Source: Phascolarctobacterium_A succinatutens_B
Lineage (GTDB): Bacteria > Bacillota > Negativicutes > Acidaminococcales > Acidaminococcaceae
Reading direction: 5' to 3'
Length of the DNA: 64,000 nucleotides
Assembly (NCBI RefSeq): GCF_958453765.1
Contig: NZ_CAUDZA010000009.1
Coordinates: 8,546-72,545 of the forward strand
A program made the translations under genes and the position numbers. Within the stretch, counting starts at the first letter, position 1, and every line of letters starts with the position of its first letter. The notes beneath the pieces were generated by a model, which saw nothing but the letters and a program-made list of their open reading frames with translations, was not told the origin of the DNA and made no database searches. Of this stretch, positions 49,722-58,578 are shown one piece after another.

Positions 49722-50687
49722 TTATTCTTCATCGTTTTTACGAAAATGCAAGCCCATATCCTCAAGTTTCTTTTTAATCTCTTCCAGAGATTTACTACCC
49801 AAGTTACGAACTTTAATCATATCAGCTTCTGTTTTCTGGATCAATTCTTCGACAGTATTGATACCTGCACGTCTCAGGCAGTTATTGCTGCGGACGGACA
49901 AATCCAAATCGTCGATAGACATTGTGTTTTGACCCTCTTGCTTGCTCGGTTCGGGAGCTTCAGGCTCAGAACCGCCAGCTACAGTGATTACAGAACCTTT
50001 GCCATCACTGGTCTGGAACAGCTTGAGATAGTCAATCAGGATGGTGGAAGCCATGTCAACAGCTTCATCAGGCTTTATGCTGCCATCTGTCCAAACTTCC
50101 AAAGTAAGCTTGTCATAGTTGGTAACATTACCTACGCGGGTATCGTTAACAGCAAATTTTACTCTGGTAATCGGAGAGTAAATGGAGTCTACCGGAATAA
50201 CGCCGATAGGCTGATCAGGCTGTTTATTTTTGTCCGCAGGTACATAGCCACGGCCTTTATCAATATGGATTTCCATATTGAAAACTGCGTCTTTATCTAA
50301 AGTCGCAATATGCAGCTCAGGGTTCAGAATTTCAACATCGCTATCAGCAATGATATTTGCAGCAGTAACTTCCTGTTCACCGGAACATTCGATACGCAGA
50401 ATCTTTTCCCCTTCACCTTCCATTTTAAGGCACAAAGCCTTAATGTTCAGGATGATATCAGCAACATCCTCACGAACACCAGGAATGGTAGCAAACTCAT
50501 GCAGAACACCGTCAATCTTGACGTAGGTTACTGCAGCACCCGGCAGGGAGGACAGCAGCACACGACGCAGGCTGTTGCCCAGCGTGATGCCGTAGCCTCT
50601 CTCGAGCGGCTCCCAAACGAATTTGCCATAACGACCATCTTCGCTGACATCAGATGTAACCATCTTAGGTTTTTCAATTTCAATCAT
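49722..50687 (-). CDS. rpoA: DNA-directed RNA polymerase alpha subunit
   Basis: A 321-residue alpha subunit. The N-terminal assembly domain (1-230) contains EPLERGYGITLGNSLRRVLLSSLPG. A short linker with PEAPEPSKQEGQ follows. The C-terminal domain has LDLSVRSNNCLRRAGINTVEELI, which binds UP elements and activators. Gene order rpsD-rpoA-rplQ is standard. The ATG follows GGAGG. Confidence 0.97.
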   Translation of the reverse strand: MIEIEKPKMVTSDVSEDGRYGKFVWEPLERGYGITLGNSLRRVLLSSLPGAAVTYVKIDGVLHEFATIPGVREDVADIILNIKALCLKMEGEGEKILRIECSGEQEVTAANIIADSDVEILNPELHIATLDKDAVFNMEIHIDKGRGYVPADKNKQPDQPIGVIPVDSIYSPITRVKFAVNDTRVGNVTNYDKLTLEVWTDGSIKPDEAVDMASTILIDYLKLFQTSDGKGSVITVAGGSEPEAPEPSKQEGQNTMSIDDLDLSVRSNNCLRRAGINTVEELIQKTEADMIKVRNLGSKSLEEIKKKLEDMGLHFRKNDEE

Positions 50688-50758
50688 TCGGAAAGCCTCC
50701 TTCTATCGCGTATTACCACAATACGTCTCATAAGTGGGTGGCACAAGATATTCACTAA

Positions 50759-51352
50759 TTATTTGGAGTACAACTCTACGATGAAGTGCTCTTCAATAGG
50801 AACATCAATTTCCTCACGAGTCGGGAAACGGTCTACCTTACCGCTAACGTTAGCAGCGTCCAGTACCAGCCAAGCCGGAACTGCTTTGGTAGCCAGAGTT
50901 TCGTCCATGCCTTTGAAGTATTCTTTAGCACGGCTGTTTTCCATAACGGTTACAACATCGCCAACTCTTACCAATGCGGAAGGAATGTCCAGACGTTTGC
51001 CGTTAACAGCAATGTGGCCATGTCTTACGATTTGGCGAGCCTGACGGCGGGTGTTAGCCAAGCCGAGGCGGAAAACTACATTGTCGATTCTTCTTTCGAG
51101 GAGGATCAGCAGGTTTTCACCGGTGATGCCTTCCATCTTTTTAGCTTTATCATAGTAGCCACGGAATTGTTTTTCCAGTACGCCATAGATAAATTTAGCT
51201 TTTTGTTTTTCAGTTAACTGAATGCCATATTCGCTCTTTTTTCTGTTTTGGCGGCGAACTTGGCGTTTAGATTCCTTGCTAATGCCCATGAATGCGGGAG
51301 CTAAGCCCAAAGATCTGCATCTTTTCAGGACAGGAGTTCTATCAATTGCCAT
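50759..51352 (-). CDS. rpsD: 30S ribosomal protein S4
   Basis: A 197-residue primary rRNA-binding protein of the 30S body. The S4 RNA-binding domain has RLDNVVFRLGLANTRRQARQIVRHGHI. No zinc-finger cysteines are seen in the N-terminus, so it is the cysteine-free form. It lies between rpsK and rpoA and may autoregulate the operon, as in other bacteria. Confidence 0.97.
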   Translation of the reverse strand: MAIDRTPVLKRCRSLGLAPAFMGISKESKRQVRRQNRKKSEYGIQLTEKQKAKFIYGVLEKQFRGYYDKAKKMEGITGENLLILLERRIDNVVFRLGLANTRRQARQIVRHGHIAVNGKRLDIPSALVRVGDVVTVMENSRAKEYFKGMDETLATKAVPAWLVLDAANVSGKVDRFPTREEIDVPIEEHFIVELYSK

Positions 51353-51368
51353 CTATTTACACCCCCAA

Positions 51369-51761
51369 TTATACTCTTCTACGTTTCGGCGGACGGCAGC
51401 CGTTATGCGGAATCGGAGTAACGTCTTTAATAGAGTTAACTTCCAGACCTGCAGCCTGAAGTGCACGAATTGCTGCTTCACGGCCAGCGCCAGGACCTTT
51501 TACATATACTTCTACTTGTTTCAAGCCATGCTCCATAGCAGCTTTGGTTGCTTCTTCAGCAGCCATTTGTGCAGCAAACGGAGTGCTCTTACGGCTGCCA
51601 CGGAAACCGAGGCCGCCTGCGGAGGCCCAGCTCAGAACATTACCTTCGGTATCAGCGATGGTAACGATAGTATTATTGAAGGTGGAGCGGATATGTGCTA
51701 CACCGTTGATTACGTTTTTGCTAACTTTTTTCTTGTTGCGAACAACTTTCTTGCCAGCCAC
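51369..51761 (-). CDS. rpsK: 30S ribosomal protein S11
   Basis: A 130-residue S11 forming part of the platform near the mRNA exit. Typical segments are IRSTFNNTIVTIAD and the end VTPIPHNGCRPPKRRRV. The start is GTG at 51761 with GGGAGGG eight bases upstream. It follows rpsM and precedes rpsD. Confidence 0.97.
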   Translation of the reverse strand: MAGKKVVRNKKKVSKNVINGVAHIRSTFNNTIVTIADTEGNVLSWASAGGLGFRGSRKSTPFAAQMAAEEATKAAMEHGLKQVEVYVKGPGAGREAAIRALQAAGLEVNSIKDVTPIPHNGCRPPKRRRV

Positions 51762-51783
51762 TGGTTTATCCCTCCCTCGCTAA

Positions 51784-52152
51784 TTATTTCTTCTTGCCTG
51801 CAATAGTACGTTTCGGACCTTTACGGGTGCGGGCATTGTTTTTAGTGTTTTGACCACGAACAGGCAGACCCATACGATGTCTTCTGCCACGATAGCTGCC
51901 AATTTCAATCAGACGTTTAATGTTCAGGGATTCCTCACGGCGGAGGTCACCTTCAACTTTATAGTCCTGATCCAGAGTTTCACGGATCTTAGCAACTTCT
52001 TCTTCAGTCAGGTCGCGAACGCGAGTGTCCGGGTTAATACCGGTTTTAGCTAAAATTTCACGAGAGAGAGTCAGGCCGATGCCGTAGATGTACGGCAGAG
52101 CATACTCAATACGTTTATCTCTCGGTAAATCGACACCAGAAATACGTGCCAT
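51784..52152 (-). CDS. rpsM: 30S ribosomal protein S13
   Basis: A 122-residue S13 in the 30S head, contacting P-site tRNA. It begins ARISGVDLPRDKRIEYAL and has the helix-two-turn-helix IYGIGLTLSREIL; the basic tail ends KRTIAGKKK. AGGAGG precedes the ATG. It comes after rpmJ in the standard order. Confidence 0.97.
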   Translation of the reverse strand: MARISGVDLPRDKRIEYALPYIYGIGLTLSREILAKTGINPDTRVRDLTEEEVAKIRETLDQDYKVEGDLRREESLNIKRLIEIGSYRGRRHRMGLPVRGQNTKNNARTRKGPKRTIAGKKK

Positions 52153-52169
52153 TAATGTGCACCTCCTTT

Positions 52170-52283
52170 TTATCCTTGTTTTTGTTTATGTTTCGGGTTT
52201 TCGCAAATTACCATTACATGGCCTTTACGTTTAATGACTTTGCATTTTTCACATATTGGCTTAACAGACGGTCTTACTTTCAT
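52170..52283 (-). CDS. rpmJ: 50S ribosomal protein L36
   Basis: A 37-residue L36 starting MKVRPSVKPICEKC and ending KHKQKQG. The zinc ligands are the two cysteines of CEKC, a third cysteine in VICEN and a histidine in PKH, so this is the zinc-binding form. It lies between infA and rpsM, in the usual place; GGAGG precedes the ATG. Confidence 0.96.
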   Translation of the reverse strand: MKVRPSVKPICEKCKVIKRKGHVMVICENPKHKQKQG

Positions 52284-52311
52284 AATTTAAACCTCCTCTT
52301 TGCCTGTTGGA

Positions 52312-52530
52312 TTATTTATACCGATAAGTAATTCTTCCACGATTGAGGTCGTACGGAGTAAGCTCCACGGTAACCTTATCACCAGGCAAAATCTTGATGA
52401 AGTTCATACGAATCTTACCGGATATATGTGCTAAAATTGTATGGCCGTTAACCAGTTGAACTTGGAACATAGCATTGGGAAGTGCTTCTAAGATTGTACC
52501 TTCAACCTCAATAACATCCTGTTTGGACAC
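52312..52530 (-). CDS. infA: Translation initiation factor IF-1
   Basis: A 72-residue OB-fold factor that binds the A site during initiation. It contains VEGTILEALPNAMFQVQL and ends DLNRGRITYRYK, diagnostic for IF-1. The start codon is GTG. It directly follows adk; the map gene that often sits between them is absent. Confidence 0.97.
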   Translation of the reverse strand: MSKQDVIEVEGTILEALPNAMFQVQLVNGHTILAHISGKIRMNFIKILPGDKVTVELTPYDLNRGRITYRYK

Positions 52531-52542
52531 TGTTGTACCTCC

Positions 52543-53193
52543 TTATTTGCTACATCCGAGACTAACTTTAACGTCAGCATATACTTTATCGATAGGCTGC
52601 AAGCCATCGATTTCTTTGTACAGGCCTTGTTTTTTGTAGTACTCAATTAACGGTTCTGTTTGTTCATGATATGCATGCAGACGATTTACAACGGTTTCTT
52701 CTTTATCGTCGTTACGTTGATAAAGGTTGCCGCCGCATTTGTCGCAGACATTTTCTACCTTGCTGGGGTTAAAGCTTACATGATAGGTAGCACCGCAAGC
52801 CTTGCAGATACGGCGGCCAACTACACGCGCAACCAGCTCGGAGTCAGGAACAGAGATATTAACAACACCGGTCAATTTAATGCCCAGGTCTTTGAGGATT
52901 CCGTCGAGAGCAACTGCTTGCTCCTCAGTTCTCGGGAAGCCATCTAAGATGAAACCATTTGCACATTCGGGTTTGGACAAGCCTTCACGAACAATGCCGA
53001 TGGTTACGACGTCGGGGACAAGTCCGCCAGCGTCCATGTATTTTTTCGCCTCTTTACCAAGTTCGGTGCCTGCGCTTACTGCTGCACGGAACATGTCTCC
53101 TGTGGAGATATGAGGGATTTTAAATTCATCAATGAGTTTTTCTGCTTGAGTGCCTTTACCAGCACCCGGAGGTCCCATTAAAAGAATGTACAT
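52543..53193 (-). CDS. adk: Adenylate kinase
   Basis: A 216-residue long-form adenylate kinase (ATP + AMP to 2 ADP). The P-loop is GPPGAGKGTQ near residue 7, and DGFPRTEEQ marks the NMP-binding region. The LID has a four-cysteine zinc site in CKAC and CDKC, typical of Gram-positive enzymes. It follows secY by 12 bases. AGGAGG precedes the ATG. Confidence 0.97.
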   Translation of the reverse strand: MYILLMGPPGAGKGTQAEKLIDEFKIPHISTGDMFRAAVSAGTELGKEAKKYMDAGGLVPDVVTIGIVREGLSKPECANGFILDGFPRTEEQAVALDGILKDLGIKLTGVVNISVPDSELVARVVGRRICKACGATYHVSFNPSKVENVCDKCGGNLYQRNDDKEETVVNRLHAYHEQTEPLIEYYKKQGLYKEIDGLQPIDKVYADVKVSLGCSK

Positions 53194-53205
53194 TCTGAAC
53201 TCCTC

Positions 53206-54462
53206 CTATTTCATAAAGCCATGATAATGACGCATCAGCACCATGGACTCTATCTGCTTCATAGTTTGTAATGCAACACCAACAACGATCAACAAAGCGG
53301 TACCGCCGAAGTACACACCTTCAATGCGAGTTACCCATCCGATAACATGAGGCATCAGCGCAATTAATGAGAGGAAAATCGCACCGGCCAAAGTTATTCT
53401 GGACATTACCTTGTCAAGATATTCTGTAGTAGGATTACCGGGTCTTAAACCGGGAATAAAGCCACCGTTCTTTTTGATATTATCGGAGAGATCTCCGATG
53501 TTCAGGCTTACTGCTGTATAGAAGTAAGTGAAGAACAAAATCATCAGAACATATAATGTGGTCTGCAGAGGGCTGCCCCACTGAAAGAGCTTACCCATTG
53601 CTTTAACCCAGGGAACATCAACGAACTGAGCAATTGTTACCGGGAACATCAACACCGAAGAAGCGAAGATGATCGGAATAACGCCTGCCTGGTTGACCTT
53701 CAGAGGGATATAGCTTGTATGACCGCCATAAGCCTTTTTGCCTACTACACGCTTAGCATACTGAACGGGGATTTTGCGAATACCCTCAGAAATGATAATT
53801 ACGAAAACTACCATCGCCAGGGCTATAGCCGCGAACAAAATAACGTTCAATAAGCTTACCGTGCCAGCCTGCAGATATTGGAAAATTACCTTAAGTCCAT
53901 CCGGCAGTCTGGATACGATACCGGCAAAGATTATCAGGGAAATACCATTGCCGACGCCGCGAGCCGTAATCTGCTCGCCTATCCACATAAGGAAAACGGT
54001 TCCTGCAGTAAGTGTGATAGCAATAAGCAGGATTGAGAAAATCCCGGGGTTATTAATTGCCATCTTCAGGCCGTAGGCCATACCGCAGGCTTGGATAAAC
54101 GCCAAAGCTACCGTCAGCATACGTGTAAGCTTTGTCGTTTTCTTGAAGCCTTCCTCACCTTCCTTGGACCATTGTTCCAAGGTCGGTACAACTACCTTCA
54201 ATAACTGTAAAATAATTGAAGCATTGATATATGGGGTAATACTCATAGCAAAAATGGAGAATTTGCTCAAGGCGCCGCCACTGAACATATCAAGCAGTCC
54301 GAAGAGATTACCGCTGCGGAAAAGCTGTTCAATGACAGAAGCGTTTACGCCAGGAACAGGTATATGTGTTCCAGCCCTGAATACGATGAACATGGCGAGA
54401 GTAAATAAAACTTTTTGCCTGAGTTCTGTTATTCTAAATATGTTTGCAAGGGCTGCTAACAC
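53206..54462 (-). CDS. secY: Preprotein translocase subunit SecY
   Basis: A 418-residue translocon channel with ten helices. The plug region follows FRAGTHIPVPGVN, and family segments QITARGVGNGISLIIFAGIV, NIGDLSDNIKKNGGFIPGLRPG and the C-terminal cytosolic tail MKQIESMVLMRHY are all present. The start is GTG at 54462; its GAGG lies inside the end of rplO, whose stop is two bases away. Confidence 0.97.
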   Translation of the reverse strand: MLAALANIFRITELRQKVLFTLAMFIVFRAGTHIPVPGVNASVIEQLFRSGNLFGLLDMFSGGALSKFSIFAMSITPYINASIILQLLKVVVPTLEQWSKEGEEGFKKTTKLTRMLTVALAFIQACGMAYGLKMAINNPGIFSILLIAITLTAGTVFLMWIGEQITARGVGNGISLIIFAGIVSRLPDGLKVIFQYLQAGTVSLLNVILFAAIALAMVVFVIIISEGIRKIPVQYAKRVVGKKAYGGHTSYIPLKVNQAGVIPIIFASSVLMFPVTIAQFVDVPWVKAMGKLFQWGSPLQTTLYVLMILFFTYFYTAVSLNIGDLSDNIKKNGGFIPGLRPGNPTTEYLDKVMSRITLAGAIFLSLIALMPHVIGWVTRIEGVYFGGTALLIVVGVALQTMKQIESMVLMRHYHGFMK

Positions 54463-54463
54463 T

Positions 54464-54904
54464 TTAGATCACCTCAATCTTACCGCCAGCTGCAACGATT
54501 TTCTCTTCAGCGGATTTGCTGAAGCCCATAGCTTGTACAGTAAGCTTTTTGGTTAATTCGCCATTGCCAAGAATACGGATGCCGTCGCGAATATTCTTAA
54601 CAACACCTTCTTCAATAAGCATTACGGGTTCAACAACGGTGCCGTCCTCAAAACGATTGAGTACGGAAACGTTGATTTCAACATAATCTTTACCAAATTT
54701 ATTGTAGAAACCGCGTTTAGGAAGACGCAGGTACAGAGGTCTTTGACCACCTTCAAATCCAGGGCGCTTAACACCGCCGGAACGGGATTTCTGACCTTTC
54801 TGGCCTTTGCCGGAAGTCTTGCCCAAGCCACTGCCCAGGCCACGACCTACGCGAACTGCTACACGTTTAGATCCCGGAGCGGGAGACAATTCATGTAAAT
54901 TCAT
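54464..54904 (-). CDS. rplO: 50S ribosomal protein L15
   Basis: A 146-residue L15, with the start MNLHELSPAPGSKR and the glycine-rich basic stretch GLGSGLGKTSGKGQKGQKSR. It bridges domains of 23S rRNA. It lies between rpmD and secY; AGGAGG precedes the ATG. Confidence 0.97.
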   Translation of the reverse strand: MNLHELSPAPGSKRVAVRVGRGLGSGLGKTSGKGQKGQKSRSGGVKRPGFEGGQRPLYLRLPKRGFYNKFGKDYVEINVSVLNRFEDGTVVEPVMLIEEGVVKNIRDGIRILGNGELTKKLTVQAMGFSKSAEEKIVAAGGKIEVI

Positions 54905-54924
54905 CTTCAGTACACCTCCTTGTC

Positions 54925-55104
54925 TTACGCTTCTTCAACCTTCACGAGATGTTCAACCTTGTGAACCATGCCGCGAATAGTCGGAGTATCTTCTTTAACA
55001 ACGCTAGTATTGATTTTACCTAAGCCCAGAGCTTTAACGGTTGCACGCTGATCTTTGGGGTAACCGATCAGGCTGCGGGTCAGGGTGATTTTAATTTGTG
55101 CCAT
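54925..55104 (-). CDS. rpmD: 50S ribosomal protein L30
   Basis: A 59-residue L30, beginning MAQIKITLTRSLIG and containing VKALGLGKINTSVV, then RGMVHKVEHLVKVEEA at the end. It sits between rpsE and rplO. AGGA precedes the ATG at 55104. Confidence 0.96.
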   Translation of the reverse strand: MAQIKITLTRSLIGYPKDQRATVKALGLGKINTSVVKEDTPTIRGMVHKVEHLVKVEEA

Positions 55105-55117
55105 GACAAAGTCCTCC

Positions 55118-55618
55118 TTAGCCCAACAATTCTTCTACGGTTTTACCACGCAGAGCTGCAACAGCTTCAGCACTCTTCAAGGATTTCAGACCTTCAATGG
55201 TTGCACGAACCATGTTGTTCGGGTTGGAAGAGCCTTGAGATTTAGTAAGAATATCACGAACGCCAGCCAGTTCCAGTACGGCACGTACAGGGCCGCCAGC
55301 GATAACGCCGGTACCTTCTGCAGCCGGTTTCAGGAATACGCGGCCTGCGCCGAATACACCGATGTTTTCATGAGGAATGGTAGTACCAACCAGCGGTACA
55401 GTAACCAGGTTTTTCTTAGCGTCTTCAACGCCTTTACGAATAGCTTCAGGAACCTCTGCAGCTTTACCCAGGCCCATGCCTACATGACCATTTTCATCAC
55501 CTACAACAACAAGTGCAGCGAAGGAGAAACGACGTCCGCCTTTAACAACCTTAGCAACACGGTTGATGAAAACGACTTTTTCTTGTAATTCGTTTTCTTT
55601 ATTTTCGAAGTTCGCCAC
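55118..55618 (-). CDS. rpsE: 30S ribosomal protein S5
   Basis: A 166-residue S5. The double-stranded-RNA-binding part contains FINRVAKVVKGGRRFSFAALVVVGD, and the decoding-fidelity loop region is GRVFLKPAAEGTGVIAGG. The start is GTG with GGAGG upstream. Located between rplR and rpmD. Confidence 0.97.
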   Translation of the reverse strand: MANFENKENELQEKVVFINRVAKVVKGGRRFSFAALVVVGDENGHVGMGLGKAAEVPEAIRKGVEDAKKNLVTVPLVGTTIPHENIGVFGAGRVFLKPAAEGTGVIAGGPVRAVLELAGVRDILTKSQGSSNPNNMVRATIEGLKSLKSAEAVAALRGKTVEELLG

Positions 55619-55635
55619 TTTATTTCCTCCTTCTC

Positions 55636-55998
55636 TTAGAATACCAGGCCAGCTTCGCGAGCAGCTTCAGCCAGGGCAGCTACACGGCCGTGGTACAGAT
55701 AGCCACCACGATCGAATACAACTTCTTTTACACCCTTAGCCAGCGCTTTTTCAGCGATTGCTTTGCCTACAGCTTTAGCAGCCTCAATGTTGCCGCCGTA
55801 GTTTTCTTTCAGATCTTTTTCAACGGTGCTGGCAGCAGCGATAGTTTCGCCGGTCTCATCGTTAATAACCTGTGCATAAATGTTGGACAGGGAACGGTAT
55901 ACGTTCAGACGAGGTTTTTCAGCAGTACCGATAATATATCTACGAGAACGGAGATGACGTTTTTGACGTTTCTCGTTTTTATCAACTCTGTTAAGCAA
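55636..55998 (-). CDS. rplR: 50S ribosomal protein L18
   Basis: A 120-residue L18 that binds 5S rRNA. It has RPRLNVYRSLSNIYAQVI-type core (here KPRLNVYRSLSNIYAQ) and ends EAAREAGLVF. I place the start at a TTG at 55998, eight bases after GGGAG. A GTG at 56007 would lie directly against that site, so it is unlikely even though it lengthens the frame by three codons. Confidence 0.93.
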   Translation of the reverse strand: MLNRVDKNEKRQKRHLRSRRYIIGTAEKPRLNVYRSLSNIYAQVINDETGETIAAASTVEKDLKENYGGNIEAAKAVGKAIAEKALAKGVKEVVFDRGGYLYHGRVAALAEAAREAGLVF

Positions 55999-56023
55999 GA
56001 GTTTCACTCCCTTCTTTTAGAAA

Positions 56024-56572
56024 TTATTTCTTGCCTTTAGCGCCGGCTTTACCAATCTTACGACGAACATGTTCGCCTTCGTAACGGATACCTTTACCTT
56101 TGTAAGGTTCAGGCGGACGCAAAGTACGGATATCTGCAGCAACTGCACCTACAACTTCTTTATCAGCACCGCTAACAACGATCTTGTTCGGAGCGGGAAC
56201 TTCAAAAGTAATACCTGCAGGCGGCTCTTTTACAACCGGGTGAGAGAAACCCAGAGTGAAGTTAATGTTTTGGCCTTGCTTAGCAGCACGGTAACCAACA
56301 CCATTAATTTCCAGAGTTTTGCTGAAGCCTTGGGTTACACCGATGATCATGTTGTTGATCAGGGTGCGGGACAGACCATGCAGAGAACGGCTTTCTTTTT
56401 CATCGTCCGGACGTTCAACGGTGATTACACCATTGTCCATGGTCAGCTTCATGTTTTTATTGATTTGGCGAGTTAATTCGCCTTTAGGACCTTTAACGGT
56501 CACGTGATTATCTTCAATAGTAACTGTTACACCAGCGGGAACAGTAATTGGCATCTTACCAATTCTAGACAC
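56024..56572 (-). CDS. rplF: 50S ribosomal protein L6
   Basis: A 182-residue L6 with two similar domains. It opens SRIGKMPITVPAGVTV and closes with the diagnostic PYKGKGIRYEGEHVRRK and a short GKAGAKGKK tail. The start is GTG, with AGGAGG upstream. Located between rpsH and rplR. Confidence 0.97.
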   Translation of the reverse strand: MSRIGKMPITVPAGVTVTIEDNHVTVKGPKGELTRQINKNMKLTMDNGVITVERPDDEKESRSLHGLSRTLINNMIIGVTQGFSKTLEINGVGYRAAKQGQNINFTLGFSHPVVKEPPAGITFEVPAPNKIVVSGADKEVVGAVAADIRTLRPPEPYKGKGIRYEGEHVRRKIGKAGAKGKK

Positions 56573-56599
56573 GTACGAGCACCTCCTATCTTTTTAGTA

Positions 56600-56998
56600 T
56601 TACCATACGTATGCAAGAACTTCGCCGCCCAAGCCTGCTTTACGAGCAGCTTTGTCGGTCATCAAGCCTTGGGAAGTAGAAATTAATGCAATACCCAGAC
56701 CTCCGAGGACTCTAGGCAGTTGGTCTTTTTGAGAGTAAACTCTCAGACCAGGTTTGGAAATACGTTTAATACCGGAGATTACCTTCTCTTTATTAGCACC
56801 GTATTTCAGGCTGACGCGGATAACATTTTGTTTGCTGTCAGCAATAACTTCGAAATCTTTAATGAAACCTTCGGCTTTCAGGATTTCAGCAATAGCCAGC
56901 TTAATCTTGCTGCCGGGGATTTCAACTTTATCATGATGAACTGAATTTGCGTTACGAATACGGGTAAGCATATCAGCAATCGGGTCAGTCATTACCAT
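56600..56998 (-). CDS. rpsH: 30S ribosomal protein S8
   Basis: A 132-residue S8 starting TDPIADMLTRIRNANSV after two extra residues; STSQGLMTDKAARKAGLGGEVLAYVW at the end is shortened here to its key part: GLMTDKAARKAGLGGE. It binds 16S helix 21 and regulates the spc operon in E. coli. AGGAGG precedes the ATG. Confidence 0.97.
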   Translation of the reverse strand: MVMTDPIADMLTRIRNANSVHHDKVEIPGSKIKLAIAEILKAEGFIKDFEVIADSKQNVIRVSLKYGANKEKVISGIKRISKPGLRVYSQKDQLPRVLGGLGIALISTSQGLMTDKAARKAGLGGEVLAYVW

Positions 56999-57029
56999 AC
57001 TTAAATACCCTCCTTCCTTGTTGTCTGTC

Positions 57030-57215
57030 TTACCAGCTTGCTTTGGTTACGCCCGGAATAGCTCCTTTATAAGCATATTCACGGAAGCAGATACGGCAGA
57101 GGCCAAATTTACGCATATAGCCATGAGGTCTGCCGCAAACTTTGCAGCGGTTATAATGACGAACTTCGAATTTCGGTTCGCCTTTCCATTTTTCGATCAG
57201 GGCTTTTTTAGCCAA
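57030..57215 (-). CDS. rpsZ: 30S ribosomal protein S14, zinc-binding type Z
   Basis: A 61-residue short S14. The zinc ligands are CKVC and CRIC. This short, cysteine-bearing form is typical of Gram-positive lineages and replaces the long S14 of most Gram-negatives. The start is TTG at 57215 with GGAGG upstream. It sits between rplE and rpsH. Confidence 0.96.
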   Translation of the reverse strand: MAKKALIEKWKGEPKFEVRHYNRCKVCGRPHGYMRKFGLCRICFREYAYKGAIPGVTKASW

Positions 57216-57231
57216 TGTGTTCCCTCCTCAC

Positions 57232-57777
57232 TTATGCGCCGAACGGCATTCCGAGGAGTTTGAGCAGCTCTCTAGCTTCCTCGTCTGTCTTAGCGGTAGT
57301 CACAATGATGATATCCATGCCACGAACTTTATCGATCTTATCATATTCGATTTCCGGGAAAATCAATTGTTCTTTCAGACCCAGTGCGTAGTTGCCACGG
57401 CCGTCAAATGCGGAAGCATTTACGCCACGGAAGTCACGTACGCGCGGAAGAGCGAGATTCATCAGTTTATCAAGGAAATAGTACATACGGTCGCCACGCA
57501 GGGTTACTTTAGCACCCAGAGGCATGCCTTGACGTACTTTGAAAGCTGCGATGGATTTCTTAGCTTTGGTGATAACAGGTTTTTGACCTGCGATCTGAGT
57601 CATATCAGCAACTGCGCTTTCCAGAGCTTTGCTGTTGCCTACAGCCTCGCCAACACCCATGTTGATTACAACTTTCTCAATTTTAGGGATTTCCATTACG
57701 TTTTTATATTGGAATTTGTCATGCATAGCCTTAGCTACTTCAGACAAATATTTTTCTTGCAATCTGGTCTTTGCCAT
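57232..57777 (-). CDS. rplE: 50S ribosomal protein L5
   Basis: A 181-residue L5 of the central protuberance that binds 5S rRNA. Diagnostic segments are PKIEKVVINMGVGEA, RDFRGVNASAFDGRGNYALG and the C-terminal MDIIIVTTAKTDEEARELL. GGAGG precedes the ATG. Located between rplX and rpsZ. Confidence 0.97.
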   Translation of the reverse strand: MAKTRLQEKYLSEVAKAMHDKFQYKNVMEIPKIEKVVINMGVGEAVGNSKALESAVADMTQIAGQKPVITKAKKSIAAFKVRQGMPLGAKVTLRGDRMYYFLDKLMNLALPRVRDFRGVNASAFDGRGNYALGLKEQLIFPEIEYDKIDKVRGMDIIIVTTAKTDEEARELLKLLGMPFGA

Positions 57778-57804
57778 TCAGTTATTTCCTCCTTTCCCGG
57801 AAAA

Positions 57805-58134
57805 TTATTTATCGATTACTTCACCGCATTTTTTGCAGGTTCTTACGAAAGCACCGGCAACTTCGGTCTTTTTAATACGGGTAGCTTGTTTGCAAACCGG
57901 GCATACCAGCATTACTTTGGAAGAAGCGAGCGGAGCTTCTTTAGTAATGATGCCGCCTTGAGGATTTGCCTGAGACGGTTTGGTATGACGTTTTACTTTA
58001 TTCACGCCTTCAACAACCACTTTGGCTTTCTTAGGCAGAGCTTCAACGATCTTACCTTGCTTGCCTTTATCCTTGCCGGACAGTACAAGAACGGTATCGC
58101 CTTTTTTAACATGCAGCTTTACAGCATTTGCCAT
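57805..58134 (-). CDS. rplX: 50S ribosomal protein L24
   Basis: A 109-residue L24 with an N-terminal KOW motif (KKGDTVLVLSGKDKGKQGKI). The C-terminal half has four cysteines in a CPVC...CKKC arrangement that could bind zinc, a feature common in Gram-positive L24. It helps begin 50S assembly. AGGAGG precedes the ATG. Confidence 0.96.
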   Translation of the reverse strand: MANAVKLHVKKGDTVLVLSGKDKGKQGKIVEALPKKAKVVVEGVNKVKRHTKPSQANPQGGIITKEAPLASSKVMLVCPVCKQATRIKKTEVAGAFVRTCKKCGEVIDK

Positions 58135-58171
58135 GTCAAGAACACCTCCTTACAGTGCGTTATCTAATTTC

Positions 58172-58540
58172 TTACAGCACTTCCGGTGCCAGAGAAATGA
58201 TTTTCATGAAGTCTTTTTCGCGAAGTTCGCGGGCAACAGGCCCAAAAATACGAGTGCCGCGCGGGCTCTTGTCGTCTTTAATTACAACTGCTGCGTTCTC
58301 ATCAAAACGGATGTAGGAACCGTCTGCACGGCGAACACCTTTAACGGAACGAACAACAACTGCTTTAACTACGTCGCCTTTTTTTACAACGCCACCGGGT
58401 GATGCATCTTTAACAGCACATACGATAACGTCACCGATATTAGCATATTTACGGTAAGAACCGCCTAATACACGGATACACATAACCTTCTTAGCGCCAG
58501 TGTTGTCACCAACATTAAGGATAGTTTGTTGTTGTATCAT
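58172..58540 (-). CDS. rplN: 50S ribosomal protein L14
   Basis: A 122-residue L14, starting MIQQQTILNVGDNTGAKKV and ending SLAPEVL, both diagnostic. It forms an inter-subunit bridge and is the docking site for the silencing factor RsfS. It lies between rpsQ and rplX; GGGAGGG precedes the ATG. Confidence 0.97.
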   Translation of the reverse strand: MIQQQTILNVGDNTGAKKVMCIRVLGGSYRKYANIGDVIVCAVKDASPGGVVKKGDVVKAVVVRSVKGVRRADGSYIRFDENAAVVIKDDKSPRGTRIFGPVARELREKDFMKIISLAPEVL

Positions 58541-58578
58541 GGATTTCCCTCCCTTGCCGGACTAACTCTTCGGCAAAA

